A DNA stretch of 64,000 nt from Streptococcus sp. WB01_FAA12 (GTDB lineage Bacteria > Bacillota > Bacilli > Lactobacillales > Streptococcaceae), in the NCBI RefSeq assembly GCF_012843315.1, contig NZ_JABAEX010000001.1, positions 310,001-374,000 on the forward strand, given 5' to 3'. Position numbers and translations under genes: made by a program. A model generated the notes under the pieces. It had not been told where the DNA came from and made no database searches. It worked only from the letters and a program-made list of their open reading frames with translations. The stretch's first letter is position 1. Every line of letters begins with the position of its first letter. Of this stretch, positions 1 to 8,351 are shown piece by piece.

Positions 1-49
1 AGAAGAAATTTTTTCTTTGATGATTTTCTCCACAAATAACCTCCATCTT

Positions 50-1072
50 CTACACTTCCCACTTAAATACTGTTTTAAAAGCAGTATTTAGGTCTGTAGC
101 AAAGACACGGTGAATGTCCTTGATTTCTCTCACTGGTTCCTCGATATAAAGGATATTTTTCAGACGATTCGCAAACTTTTTGACTTCCATCATTTGAATG
201 GCCTTCTCAAAATCAATCCGTCCTGATCGTGACGAACCAACCAATAATAAACCTTTTTCTAAAGCATCTCGTGTATTGATATTGACCTTGTACTCGCTCA
301 CTCCCATCATGAGAATAGTTCCCTGAGGTCGAATGTAACGAATCAAATCATTGATAGCTGGTCCTGTTCCATCGCCACCGCAGCATTCAAATCCATGATC
401 AAAGGTCAGATCCTCGGGAATATTATCCGTGATGTAGCACTCTTTTGCAAAAGAGAAGAGCTCCAGTTTTTCCCAATGGCGACCAATCACGATAATCTCT
501 GCTTCTGGTAGAGTGTAATTGATAATATTGGCAACCACAAAGGCTAAACTACCATCTCCGATAACAGCTATGCGCTCTCGCTTACTATGAGCGAGATTCA
601 AGAAACGGTCCATGGCATGCATACCCACACTCACAAACTCAGTAATGGCAGCAACTGTGTCCTCAATGTCATTATAAGACACAACACGATCTTTTGGAAG
701 AGAGACAAATTCTCGCATAAAGCCATCATAACCACTAGATAGGAAGTAGGTTCCTGTCATGTAGTTCTCGTAGAACTCCTTGTCACTCTGCATAGGCGGT
801 TGATTGGGAATCATAACTACCTTTTGACCGACTTCATAAGTACCAGTTGGATCTGAAATAACAGTTCCACAAGACTCGTGAATCATAGCCATAGGAAGCT
901 TTTTAGCCAATATCTTTGGATCGCGTTTCCCTTGATAGTAACGTTGATCCGCATGACAAACTGCCATATAATTTGGACGAATCAGGATATGATTCTCCTG
1001 ATCAATGTCCTCTTCTTGGTATTTTACATTGATAAACTTGGGTTTGGTCAGTTGATAAATTTGATTAATCAT
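50..1072 (-). CDS. tarJ: TarJ, ribulose-5-phosphate reductase (NADPH)
   Basis: 340-aa zinc-type alcohol dehydrogenase family protein. It reduces ribulose-5-P to ribitol-5-P, which TarI activates to CDP-ribitol for streptococcal teichoic acid. Visible: Cys39-His40 and His65-Glu66 in the GroES-like zinc region, and a Rossmann segment IAVIGDGSLAF near residue 173. I chose the ATG at 1072 rather than an in-frame ATG at 1090, because AAGG lies just upstream of 1072 and the pneumococcal protein starts MINQIYQL. The start overlaps nothing; the tarI stop lies 4 nt upstream. In pneumococcus licABC follow; here they would lie beyond the left edge. Family and gene order are recognised from memory. Confidence 0.93.
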   Translation of the reverse strand: MINQIYQLTKPKFINVKYQEEDIDQENHILIRPNYMAVCHADQRYYQGKRDPKILAKKLPMAMIHESCGTVISDPTGTYEVGQKVVMIPNQPPMQSDKEFYENYMTGTYFLSSGYDGFMREFVSLPKDRVVSYNDIEDTVAAITEFVSVGMHAMDRFLNLAHSKRERIAVIGDGSLAFVVANIINYTLPEAEIIVIGRHWEKLELFSFAKECYITDNIPEDLTFDHGFECCGGDGTGPAINDLIRYIRPQGTILMMGVSEYKVNINTRDALEKGLLLVGSSRSGRIDFEKAIQMMEVKKFANRLKNILYIEEPVREIKDIHRVFATDLNTAFKTVFKWEV

Positions 1073-1076
1073 AGCC

Positions 1077-1784
1077 TTAGTCTTTCTCAATCATGCTTTT
1101 CGCGATTTTCAAGTCTGTTACAGTTGTGATTTTAAGGTTTGAATATTCACCTTTAGCTAGGGCAACGTCTTTCCCTTTGATAACAAAAATCTTACATGCA
1201 TCCGTCAGGATTTCCTTTTCTTGATCAGATAGGGAACCATACAAATCCATAAAATCCTTGCATCGGAAGGTTTGAGGTGTTTGACCCTGATAGAGGTGAG
1301 CACGATTTGGAATATCCGTGATAAACTGACCATTGGTACTTTCAACAATTGTATCAACCGCTTCTACTACTGTGTCAACTGCATCATGATCTTGAGCGAG
1401 TTTGATATTGTCCTGAATCATGCGAAGTGTGATAAACGGACGAACAGAGTCATGCGTAATAACGATATCTTCAGGAGTAATTGGACGGTAGGCTTCAATG
1501 GCTTCTATAATCTTCTCGATACTGCTATTACGATCAGCACCACCTTTTGTAATGATGATACGGTCCTTGTGGAGAGAAAGATACTTGTCAACCAAGTCCT
1601 CAGCATGAGAGACCCAATCTCCATGAACTCCAATTACAATTTTTTCAATACTTGGTTCCAAAACAAATTTTTCAATTGTGTGGATCAAAATAGGACGATC
1701 ACCCAACTCCAAGAATTGTTTTGGTAAATTACTGATTCCCATGCGTGTGCCAGTTCCTCCGGCTAGGATTCCTGCATAGATCAT
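1077..1784 (-). CDS. tarI: TarI, ribitol-5-phosphate cytidylyltransferase
   Basis: 235-aa IspD/TarI nucleotidyltransferase that makes CDP-ribitol from CTP and ribitol-5-P. The N-terminal nucleotide-binding signature LAGGTGTRMG (residues 7-16) is followed by the substrate lysine region LPKQFLELGDRP. A good AAAGGAG ribosome site precedes the ATG. It is the first gene of the tarI-tarJ(-lic) transcript and lies 4 nt from tarJ. Two promoter candidates lie upstream, one with a CiaR repeat. IspD of the isoprenoid pathway is the main alternative, but the tarJ neighbour and Mitis-group context (mevalonate pathway users) make TarI far more likely. Confidence 0.93.
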   Translation of the reverse strand: MIYAGILAGGTGTRMGISNLPKQFLELGDRPILIHTIEKFVLEPSIEKIVIGVHGDWVSHAEDLVDKYLSLHKDRIIITKGGADRNSSIEKIIEAIEAYRPITPEDIVITHDSVRPFITLRMIQDNIKLAQDHDAVDTVVEAVDTIVESTNGQFITDIPNRAHLYQGQTPQTFRCKDFMDLYGSLSDQEKEILTDACKIFVIKGKDVALAKGEYSNLKITTVTDLKIAKSMIEKD

Positions 1785-1827
1785 ATATATTCTCCTTTAG
1801 TTTATTCTAAAAAACTTATCACCATCT

Positions 1828-1856
1828 ATTATATCACAATCTGCCTTTATCATGAA
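1828..1856 (-). promoter_or_regulatory. Proximal promoter of tarI (extended -10)
   Basis: On the minus strand TGATATAAT (extended -10, TATAAT at 1828-1833) lies 44 nt upstream of the tarI ATG. There is only a weak -35 (TTCATG) at 17-bp spacing, which the TGn extension can compensate. Confidence 0.6.
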
Positions 1857-1952
1857 GAAAAGACAGAGAACTATCTATCTAAATTTCAGAAATAAAATTA
1901 GATTTCCCTCTATATTTTTTACTTAACATTCGGTTAATATAGAGTTCTTTAG

Positions 1953-1983
1953 AGTATAATACAAACCTTAAAGAAAACTTAAA
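1953..1983 (-). promoter_or_regulatory. CiaR direct repeat with distal tarI promoter
   Basis: On the minus strand TTTAAG-N5-TTTAAG (1967-1983) exactly matches the CiaR consensus known from streptococci. It is followed after 8 nt by TATACT (1953-1958) as a -10. In pneumococcus the lic/tar locus belongs to the CiaR regulon with a distal and a proximal promoter; the layout here agrees. The transcript would have a leader of about 160 nt containing a 9-bp hairpin (CTCTATATT/AATATAGAG). Confidence 0.75.
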
Positions 1984-2003
1984 ATCACTTTTAAGAATAC
2001 AAT

Positions 2004-2052
2004 AAAAAGCTAGGAAACTGCTCACCTAGGCCTAGACAGCTACAGTTCCTAA
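2004..2052 (-). terminator. Terminator after tatA
   Basis: Imperfect stem TAGGAACTG/CAGTTTCCTA (plus-strand arms 2011-2020 and 2043-2051) followed on the minus strand by GCTTTTTATT. It lies about 35 nt past the tatA stop and ends the efe-tat operon. Confidence 0.75.
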
Positions 2053-2085
2053 CTTTCTTGTTTTTATGCATGATGATGGAATAAA

Positions 2086-2256
2086 TTACTTTTCCTGATC
2101 TTGGTCACCAGCTCCTTTAACTGCCTTTTTAAACTCAGACAGCATTTTACCGATTGATTCACCAAGTTCTGGTAACCGTTTTGGTCCAAAGATTAAGAGT
2201 GCACCTAGGACGATGATAATCAATCCTGGAGCACCGATATCACGTAAGATTCCCAT
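2086..2256 (-). CDS. tatA: TatA, twin-arginine translocase pore subunit
   Basis: 56-aa protein, short but complete. An N-terminal membrane helix of Gly, Ile and Leu residues is followed by the hinge FGPKRLPELG, an amphipathic helix and a charged tail. FGPKRLPELG is the TatA/B signature. AAGGAG precedes the ATG, and the start overlaps the end of tatC by 17 nt, suggesting coupling. No tatB is present, so this is a minimal TatA-TatC system. Its evident cargo is EfeB, encoded two genes upstream in the same operon. Confidence 0.93.
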   Translation of the reverse strand: MGILRDIGAPGLIIIVLGALLIFGPKRLPELGESIGKMLSEFKKAVKGAGDQDQEK

Positions 2257-2971
2257 TCTTTTCTCCTTTCATTTTTTTCTTTACTATCCTCTTGCTAATT
2301 ACAATACTAAGCTCATAGAGCGAGATTAAAGGAATTGTCATGGCTAGATCGCTAATAAAATCAGCTGGTGTCAAAAAAACAGCGAGTACCAATAAAATAA
2401 AGTAGGCATAACGTCTATAGGTAACTAAGAGCCCTGGTCCAATCAAGCCAATCGACGTCAAAAAAGCGATGATGACAGGCAATTCAAAGATGAAACCCAA
2501 GGGTAGGGTTGTTTGAAAAACAAAGGCTAAGTAGTTCTGCGCTGTTAATTGAGTTTCAAATAATCCTTCCCCAAGTCCTAAAAGCACTTGAAGTAAGGCA
2601 GGCGTTACAAAGTAGAATCCAAAGGCTAGTCCAAGTAGAAAGCAAATAAAACTAGCTGGAATATAGACAAATATTGCTCTTGCTTCTTCTGTTTTCAATC
2701 CTGGTTTGATAAAACTCCAAATCTGATAGACTGTAAAAGGTAGCGTAATGGTAAAGGACATCAGACTCGCCAAGCGCAAATAAATCCACAGAATGTCATT
2801 TGGACCTAATACAATCAACTTTTGATTAAAGGACTGAGTCAGATAGTAATAAAGCTGATCAGCAAACAATAAAGCTCCGCAGAAAACTATAGAAAAGCAG
2901 GCTATAACAGCAATGAATCTCTTTCTAAATTCTACCAGATGTTCAACGATTGTCAATTCTTTTGTATCCAT
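2240..2971 (-). CDS. tatC: TatC, twin-arginine translocase receptor
   Basis: 243-aa polytopic protein with about six membrane segments. It starts with the TatC hallmark (IVEHLVEFRKR, residues 8-18) and has the conserved FELP motif in the middle (GFIFELPVIIAFL). TatC binds twin-arginine signal peptides. Its start lies directly after the efeU stop (TAGATG) and its end overlaps tatA. Its placement behind efeOBU fits a dedicated export route for the haem peroxidase EfeB; comparable efe-tat clusters are known in streptococci and bacilli. Confidence 0.95.
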   Translation of the reverse strand: MDTKELTIVEHLVEFRKRFIAVIACFSIVFCGALLFADQLYYYLTQSFNQKLIVLGPNDILWIYLRLASLMSFTITLPFTVYQIWSFIKPGLKTEEARAIFVYIPASFICFLLGLAFGFYFVTPALLQVLLGLGEGLFETQLTAQNYLAFVFQTTLPLGFIFELPVIIAFLTSIGLIGPGLLVTYRRYAYFILLVLAVFLTPADFISDLAMTIPLISLYELSIVISKRIVKKKMKGEKNGNLT

Positions 2972-4660
2972 CTACTTCTCACCCTGTCTCAATGTGACAA
3001 CCAAAACAATTATCAAAAAGACTAGCTGACTTCCTAAACCTTCCCAACTTGGATAGATGCCCAAGAGGTCGATAGTTGGAAAACTTGATAGCAGGTGATT
3101 GGGTGTCATATTTGTCAGCTGCAGAGCATGCACACTAACTCCAAGCATCTTGAAGGCAAGAGCATAAATCATCCACGTCAGTAGGAAGAAGACCTTATGA
3201 GGTAGGAAGAATTGACTCGCCTTGTTCATCAGAAATGCAATAATCAGCAAGACTAACAAAGCTAGAAAAATACCTAGGATAAACTCAAAACGAGATATTC
3301 TCGGTAAAATCCCTACGTAAAATAGAATGGTCTCTGCCCCTTCACGGAAAACAGCTAGAAAACTAAGAGCAAACATGGAAATGAATGAACCTGCCTTGGT
3401 CACAGTTTTCATTTGATTATCCATAAAATCATTCCATTTTTTGACCGAGGATTTACTGTGAAGCCAGATACCAATCAAAATCATCATAACGACTGCGAAA
3501 ATACCAACAGCTCCTTCGATGATTTCTCGATTGGCCCCTGATGTTACTGCAGGAAAGGCAATTTGTAGTATAAATGCAATCACTAGACTCGCAACGATAC
3601 CTGTTAGGGCTCCACCATATACCCACTTGAGTCCTTTGCGCATCTTGGCTGCTTTTAGTGTTGTGACCAAGGCCATGACGATTAAGAGGGCCTCTACTCC
3701 TTCTCGTAGGAGAATGAGCATGGCATCAAAAGCATTGTAGCTTGCGCTAGTGTCAATTTGAGATAAATCAGCAATCAGTTTTTCTAATTTTTCTTGATAT
3801 TCCTTCTCACTTCCCTTGACCATGATTACAGGACTTTCACTTTCAACTCGTGTATAGAGGGAAGGATTGGTCGTGCTAACAGAACCTTCAACAGTTGGCC
3901 ATATAGTAATAAACTCTTTCATGGCAGCTGTCCCTGCCGTCGGGTTTCCAGCTTTAAATTCTTCCAAGGCTTTTTTGAGAAGTGAAATGCCATCTTTGAG
4001 ACTTAGATTGGAGGAAGTTTTCGTCACTTCTTTGCCAGCTACGAAATTATCAATGGCAGTTTTTAAGTCATTAAAAGAAGACTGGATAGCATCATAATCT
4101 GTCGGCTCCATTTCAATACTACTGCGTAAGAAAGAGATAGCAGTCTCTACTTGACCGTAATGAGTTGTACTGTTATCGCGGACGACACTTTCATTGATGG
4201 TCCAAGTGGAATTCATCTTTTTATAGGCTTCTCGAATTTGCTCTATGTCTTTGGAAGAAATTGCCTTATCCAAAGTCTCAAAACGTGGTCTTAAGCGACT
4301 GACAAGCTTTTCCTTCTCCGCATTCAGATCTATTGGATTTTGTTCTTTTTCAAAAGCTAGAAGAGCAGAAGAGATTTATGTCAGATTTTCTTCACTAATC
4401 TCCCCTGACAGAGCAAGTTTCTCCTTGACAACCTTTCCAGCATCTGAATCAGCATGTTCTACTTTTTCAAAATCCGTCGCCATTTCTCTAACTAGGGCCT
4501 TGGCTTCTTCCTGATTTCCATTTTTTACAGCCTGAGAGGCATCGGTAATCTTTACAAAATAGGAACTCAGACTTTCCTTCGCACCGACAGGAGACATAGC
4601 TAACAAGAGAAAAGACAAAGTAACAAAACAAATACTAGTCTTCCAATAATTTCTGACCAA
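2972..4660 (-). pseudogene. efeU: EfeU/FTR1 iron permease interrupted by an in-frame stop
   Basis: One continuous reading frame from the ATG at 4660 to 2972 would encode a protein of about 562 aa. It has a signal peptide, a long extracellular helical region and an FTR1-type membrane domain. Both iron-permease motifs are visible (REGVEALL and REGAETILF). Codon 95 (plus-strand TTA at 4376-4378) is TAA where relatives as I recall them have a Gln codon, so a single CAA to TAA change fits. The sequence after the stop stays in frame and looks intact. The only early downstream start is a TTG at 4273 inside the soluble domain, without a ribosome site. The start overlaps efeB by 26 nt. Recent loss, a phase variant or a sequencing error are all possible. 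Confidence 0.88.
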
Positions 4661-5849
4661 TATAGTCTCCTTTCTTTACTCCACCAAAGCAGGCAAAAAG
4701 ACCGCTACCGATGTGGGTTACATACTCATTCATCTTGTCTGTAGCTCCGAGGTTGGTTTGAACCTTGACAAAATGATCAGGATCCTTTTGGAAAGAGATA
4801 AAGAGTAAGCCTGTGTCAAATTGTCCAGTCTTATCATCAATTCCATCCGAGTATGAATAAGATCGTCGTAAGAGTGGCTTCTCTACCTCTTTGGCTAATC
4901 GAACATGCGAATCATCTGGTAAAAGACTCAAATCTACTTCATCAAACTCATTCTTCTTCCCAAAGGGAGCGCCACTTTCCTTATAACGACCAAAGGTATT
5001 TTCTTGCTCTTCAAGATTGGTTCGATCCCAAGTATCGAGAAACATCTGGATGCGGCGAACAGCCATATAGGATCCATTTTCCATCCAGTCCTTACTGTCA
5101 GCCCAGACAACACGATCAAAATCCTTTTCTTTGGTCACATTGGCAGTTCCATCCTTGAAACCAAAAAGGTTGCGTGGTGTCTCCATACGATCTCCAATAG
5201 CAGCAAAGCCAGATTGGCTCCAACGGAGGGTCACTGCATTTCTCCCTTTACGGATAAGGTTGCGAATAGCATGAAAAGCAACTTGCTCGTCATCTGCACA
5301 AGCTTGGATAACAATATCTCCCCCAGTATATTTTTTACGCAGTTGCTCCTTTGGAAAGGGGGGGAAATCCTTAAAAACCTGAGGACGTTTTTGCTCTAAT
5401 TTCATCTTTTTCAGGAAACTAGCAGACACACCAAAAGTCAGCGTTAAACGATGAGGATTTAGCCCCACGGTTTCTCCAGTATCACTAGGAGGTAAGAGGG
5501 CATTCTGACCATCTTTTTTGACCAATTCTCCTTCTACCAACTTGCTACTATAACCTGTCCAATCCTTAAAAAGCTGAATAATCTTATCTTTATCTGTCGT
5601 ATGCAAATCTAGGACAACAAAATAGATATTCTTTTGCATAGGGGTCGTGATACCCGCTTGGTGTTTCCCATAAAAGTCAATTTTTTCATTACCGTACGAG
5701 ATTTTTTCCTGTTTGTCTAGCTTAGGCACTAAAAAAGCGGAGGCACCAGAGAGACCAAGTGCTAGACCAGCACCTCCAATACCCGCTTTTTTTAGAAATT
5801 CTCGACGGTCCATTTTTTTCTCAAAAAACTTTTCGTCTTTCTTAGTCAT
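4635..5849 (-). CDS. efeB: EfeB, Dyp-type haem peroxidase/deferrochelatase
   Basis: 404 aa. Twin-arginine signal DRREFLKK (residues 14-21) is followed by a Gly/Ala/Leu-rich h-region, so it is exported folded by Tat. The Dyp family signature FGFKDGTAN (GxxDG) is present, and SHVRLAK near residue 320 carries the probable haem-ligand His. EfeB peroxidases act with EfeO/EfeU in ferrous iron or haem-iron uptake at the cell surface. The start lies 5 nt after efeO; GGAG precedes it at somewhat long spacing. The alternative start at Met13 (MDRREF) would also keep the signal. Confidence 0.94.
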   Translation of the reverse strand: MTKKDEKFFEKKMDRREFLKKAGIGGAGLALGLSGASAFLVPKLDKQEKISYGNEKIDFYGKHQAGITTPMQKNIYFVVLDLHTTDKDKIIQLFKDWTGYSSKLVEGELVKKDGQNALLPPSDTGETVGLNPHRLTLTFGVSASFLKKMKLEQKRPQVFKDFPPFPKEQLRKKYTGGDIVIQACADDEQVAFHAIRNLIRKGRNAVTLRWSQSGFAAIGDRMETPRNLFGFKDGTANVTKEKDFDRVVWADSKDWMENGSYMAVRRIQMFLDTWDRTNLEEQENTFGRYKESGAPFGKKNEFDEVDLSLLPDDSHVRLAKEVEKPLLRRSYSYSDGIDDKTGQFDTGLLFISFQKDPDHFVKVQTNLGATDKMNEYVTHIGSGLFACFGGVKKGDYIGQKLLED

Positions 5850-5854
5850 ACCGC

Positions 5855-6727
5855 TTATTCTCCATCAAGAAATTTGCCCATTTGTGATAGAGGTTCACCA
5901 AGTTTTGTCACAGCTTCAGCCAATTCCTTGGTGTCTTCTTTTGTCAAATCAGTATAGAGTTTGTAGTGTTCCTTGTCTGTCATGTGTTTATCCAGCAAAC
6001 TATTAACAGATTTGAAATCAGCTTCTAATTCTTTAACTAAATCAGCATCTGATTGTTCTAGTAAAGGTTTAAAGAGTTGGAATATCTTTTCAGCTCCCTC
6101 GATATTAGCACGGAAGTCGTACAAATCTGTATGAGAGTAGATTTCCTCTTCACCCGTAATCTTGCTTGTCGCCACTTCGTTAAGCAAGTCGACTGCCCCT
6201 GTCAACATAATCTTGTGATCGACTTCAACAGTCGCTACCTTAGCCTTCAACTCTTTGATATCGTTGACAAGCTGATCTCCATAACTTTCGGTTCCCTTAG
6301 TTGTGTTTTCTTCCCAAAGGATACGCTCGATACGGTGGAAACCTGACCAACCTTCCTCAGTCTTGTTTTCATCAACATAGTCTGCTAGACGAAAGTCAAT
6401 CTTAACATCAGATTCACCAAAACTCTCAGCGATTGGTTCGGAGCGTTCGTAAGCCATACGAACAAGTGGATAAGCTTTCTTGGCTTCCTCCAATTTTCCG
6501 TCTTTTAAAAGCTGGACAAATCCTTCTGTATCCGTTAAAAGCTTATCAATTTGTCCTTGAACAAAAGTCTTATAATCTGCGGTTGCCTTATCAAGTAATT
6601 TTTGTTTATCATCTGATAAAGCTGTTACCTTAGAGGAATCATTTGTATCGGTTGATTTTTCAAAACGGACTGCACATGCTGTCAATAGCAAAGCAGAAGA
6701 TAAAAGGACAACACCTAGTTTTTTCAT
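5855..6727 (-). CDS. efeO: EfeO/EfeM-type iron-binding lipoprotein (imelysin domain)
   Basis: 290-aa lipoprotein: signal peptide with lipobox LLTAC (Cys18), a Ser/Asp/Thr-rich linker, then a helical M75/imelysin domain. The metal-site motif HRIE sits near residue 145 (FHRIERILW). It lacks the N-terminal cupredoxin domain of long EfeO proteins, so it is the short EfeM form. It is the first gene of the efeO-efeB-efeU-tatC-tatA operon and has a clear AGGAG site. It would bind iron outside the membrane and hand it to EfeU. Confidence 0.9.
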   Translation of the reverse strand: MKKLGVVLLSSALLLTACAVRFEKSTDTNDSSKVTALSDDKQKLLDKATADYKTFVQGQIDKLLTDTEGFVQLLKDGKLEEAKKAYPLVRMAYERSEPIAESFGESDVKIDFRLADYVDENKTEEGWSGFHRIERILWEENTTKGTESYGDQLVNDIKELKAKVATVEVDHKIMLTGAVDLLNEVATSKITGEEEIYSHTDLYDFRANIEGAEKIFQLFKPLLEQSDADLVKELEADFKSVNSLLDKHMTDKEHYKLYTDLTKEDTKELAEAVTKLGEPLSQMGKFLDGE

Positions 6728-6743
6728 TATTTACTCCTATTGG

Positions 6744-6779
6744 TTCAGGAAACCTGAATTTATTTTATGTTCCATTATA
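6744..6779 (-). promoter_or_regulatory. efeO promoter with palindromic operator candidate
   Basis: TATAAT on the minus strand at 6774-6779 with a weak upstream -35. Just downstream lies a perfect inverted repeat TTCAGG-aaa-CCTGAA (6744-6758), around +10 to +24 of the predicted transcript. It is a plausible repressor site; no known regulator is assigned. Confidence 0.5.
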
Positions 6780-6913
6780 ACATCCTTTCCTTAATTTTTT
6801 AATAAATTGTCAGAAAATTTAATATTTGAGAATTTGAAGTAGCATTTTCCGGTAAAATTAGAGGGAGCTTAAAAATTAGAATCGTAGAACTTTTTTCAGA
6901 TAGTTTAAAAAGA

Positions 6914-6942
6914 TTGTTTTCCCCTACTCTTTTCTCTATAAT
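6914..6942 (+). promoter_or_regulatory. Promoter of the VIT-family gene
   Basis: TTGTTT (6914-6919), 17-bp spacer, TATAAT (6937-6942), 19 nt upstream of the ATG. It diverges from the efeO promoter. Confidence 0.65.
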
Positions 6943-6961
6943 GGAGAGAAAGGAGATGACT

Positions 6962-7657
6962 ATGATAGAATTGAAACATGAAATTGATGCAAACTTTGCA
7001 GGGCGACTCAATATCCTGCGTGCAGGTGTTCTCGTTGCCAATGATGGGATTATTTCCATCGCTGGAGTCGTTATCGGTGTTGCTAGTGCGACGAGCAATA
7101 TCTGGATTATCTTTTTATCTGGATTGGCGGCTATCCTCGCTGGTGCTTTTTCTATGGCAGGTGGCGAATATGTCTCTGTATCCACTCAGAAAGACACGGA
7201 AGAAGCCGCTGTTGCTAGAGAGCAATTACTCTTGGATAAAGACATTGAATCTGCAAAACAATCCCTCTATGCTGCTTATCTTCAAAACGGTGAGTGTGAA
7301 ACGTCCGCCCAACTCTTGACAAACAAAGCCTTTTTGAAAAATCCACTCAAAGCCTTGGTCGAAGAAAAGTATGGAATCGAGTACGAAGAGTTTACCAATC
7401 CTTGGCATGCTGCTATCTCTAGCTTTATTGCCTTTGTACTGGGAAGTCTTCCTCCTATGCTTTCCATTATCGTCTTTCCAAGTGACTATCGTATTCCAGC
7501 CACTGTTCTTATCGTAGCCCTTTCCCTTCTCATTACGGGCTATACCAGTGCTAAACTAGGCAAGGCTCCTACGAAAACTGCTATGATCCGTAACCTCTGT
7601 ATAGGACTTCTGACCATGGGAGTAACTTACCTATTTGGACAACTCTTTAGTATCTAA
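6962..7657 (+). CDS. VIT1/CCC1-family iron/manganese transporter
   Basis: 231 aa from the ATG at 6962, chosen because AAAGGAG ends 6 nt before it; upstream in-frame starts lie inside or before that site. Family features: GRLNILRAGVLVANDGIIS at the N-terminus, the glycine-rich first helices, SMAGGEYVSVSTQKD (conserved GEYVSV), a soluble helical insert, then three C-terminal membrane helices. Such proteins move Fe2+ or Mn2+ out of the cytosol. Divergence from the efe iron-uptake operon suggests a joint role in iron balance (inference). Confidence 0.88.
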   Translation: MIELKHEIDANFAGRLNILRAGVLVANDGIISIAGVVIGVASATSNIWIIFLSGLAAILAGAFSMAGGEYVSVSTQKDTEEAAVAREQLLLDKDIESAKQSLYAAYLQNGECETSAQLLTNKAFLKNPLKALVEEKYGIEYEEFTNPWHAAISSFIAFVLGSLPPMLSIIVFPSDYRIPATVLIVALSLLITGYTSAKLGKAPTKTAMIRNLCIGLLTMGVTYLFGQLFSI

Positions 7658-7660
7658 GAT

Positions 7661-7676
7661 AAAAGAAATACCTCGA
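7661..7676. terminator. Left arm of a split bidirectional terminator
   Basis: AAAAG plus ATACCTCGA directly follows the VIT gene stop. The complementary arm TCGAGGTAT plus TTTTTT lies at 12148-12163, directly after the stop of the convergent permease gene. Joined, they form a standard hairpin with A and T tracts serving both convergent genes. The accessory island now lies in the loop. Confidence 0.65.
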
Positions 7677-7680
7677 CAAC

Positions 7681-7733
7681 GAACTGCACCCCAAAAGTTA
7701 GACAGAAAAAATCTAACTTTTAGGGTGCAGTTC
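7681..7733. repeat. IS-end-like inverted repeat (22-bp arms)
   Basis: Arms 7681-7702 and 7712-7733 are complementary with one mismatch around a 9-nt loop. The sequence (ACTGCACCCCAAAAGTTAGAC type) resembles the ends of IS3/IS150-type elements. It looks like two element ends fused, a MITE-like remnant at the left border of the island. It could also terminate transcription rightward. Confidence 0.6.
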
Positions 7734-7943
7734 ATAATGTGTTTTTTTCTAATAACGTTTTGACGTCTTCTAAGATTTTGTAACATTACCAGAAAAGATC
7801 AGCCGCCTGAATAGTTGAAAGTTATTTACTTTATTTGCAATTATTTTAATCAATAACATCAATCATTAAAAGTGAGAGTATTTTCAATAATATCAAAGCG
7901 ATTACTATTATAAGAGATAAACGCTTAAGCGGAAGCTACTCTA

Positions 7944-8234
7944 TTAACCAACCTTGCCCCTTAGAAAATTATTCTCATTTTCTAAGAGCCACTGACTATA
8001 AAGTTCTTGATATCGTTTCTCTTCGTTATCACTGTAACCTTTAAAAAGAACTTTATCAATATTTTCTTTATTAAAATATAAAATTTGTTCAGCGTCAAGC
8101 CCCACTGGGTATATGCATCCTGAATAATCAAAAATTACTTTTTCTCCATCATTGTCAATGAAAGCTCCCCGATTAAGAATCATAATTTTACGGGTTCCAT
8201 CTTTTAAATAAACAATACTTCCAATAGGTAACAT
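7944..8234 (-). CDS. DUF4176-type protein of the LXG locus
   Basis: 96 aa from the ATG at 8234, preceded by GGAAG; an upstream in-frame start at 8303 lacks a ribosome site. The start LPIGSIVYLKDGTRKIMILNRG is the pattern I associate with DUF4176, a small domain common in Gram-positive type VII secretion effector loci. No signal or membrane segment is present. It is the last gene of the LXG operon, after the two immunity candidates. Function unknown; a remnant of the same family occurs at 58663-58776. Confidence 0.7.
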   Translation of the reverse strand: MLPIGSIVYLKDGTRKIMILNRGAFIDNDGEKVIFDYSGCIYPVGLDAEQILYFNKENIDKVLFKGYSDNEEKRYQELYSQWLLENENNFLRGKVG

Positions 8235-8351
8235 AATCTTTTCTTCCTTTCGGTATTTAATTAATAACTTTATTTTTTTAACAAATTCTCTATTGTATGA
8301 CAAATATATCTACGGATTTTTGCTAAAATGACATTTTAATTCTGCTATGGG

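Noticed and set aside
1272-1727. Long plus-strand ORF opposite tarI
   Set aside because: Composition is that of the antisense of tarI, without ribosome site or promoter. The same holds for the other antisense frames across leuC, topA, smc, lepA and recN.
1846-1950. A CiaR-controlled small RNA (csRNA) upstream of tarI
   Set aside because: The CiaR box and two stem-loops are suggestive, but no terminator with a T tract follows before tarI, so this looks like the leader of the tarI mRNA.
1955-1960. Plus-strand TATAAT near the CiaR box
   Set aside because: No -35 and no plus-strand gene or RNA signal downstream; the region is explained by the minus-strand tarI promoter.
2972-4273. A separate 433-aa iron permease gene starting at a TTG
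   Set aside because: It is the same frame as the upstream fragment 4376-4660, has no ribosome site and would begin in the middle of the soluble domain; one interrupted gene explains both.
7740-7943. Degraded transposase between the IS-like hairpin and the DUF4176 gene
   Set aside because: No frame longer than a few dozen codons and no transposase motif seen; the stretch is AT-rich without recognisable content.
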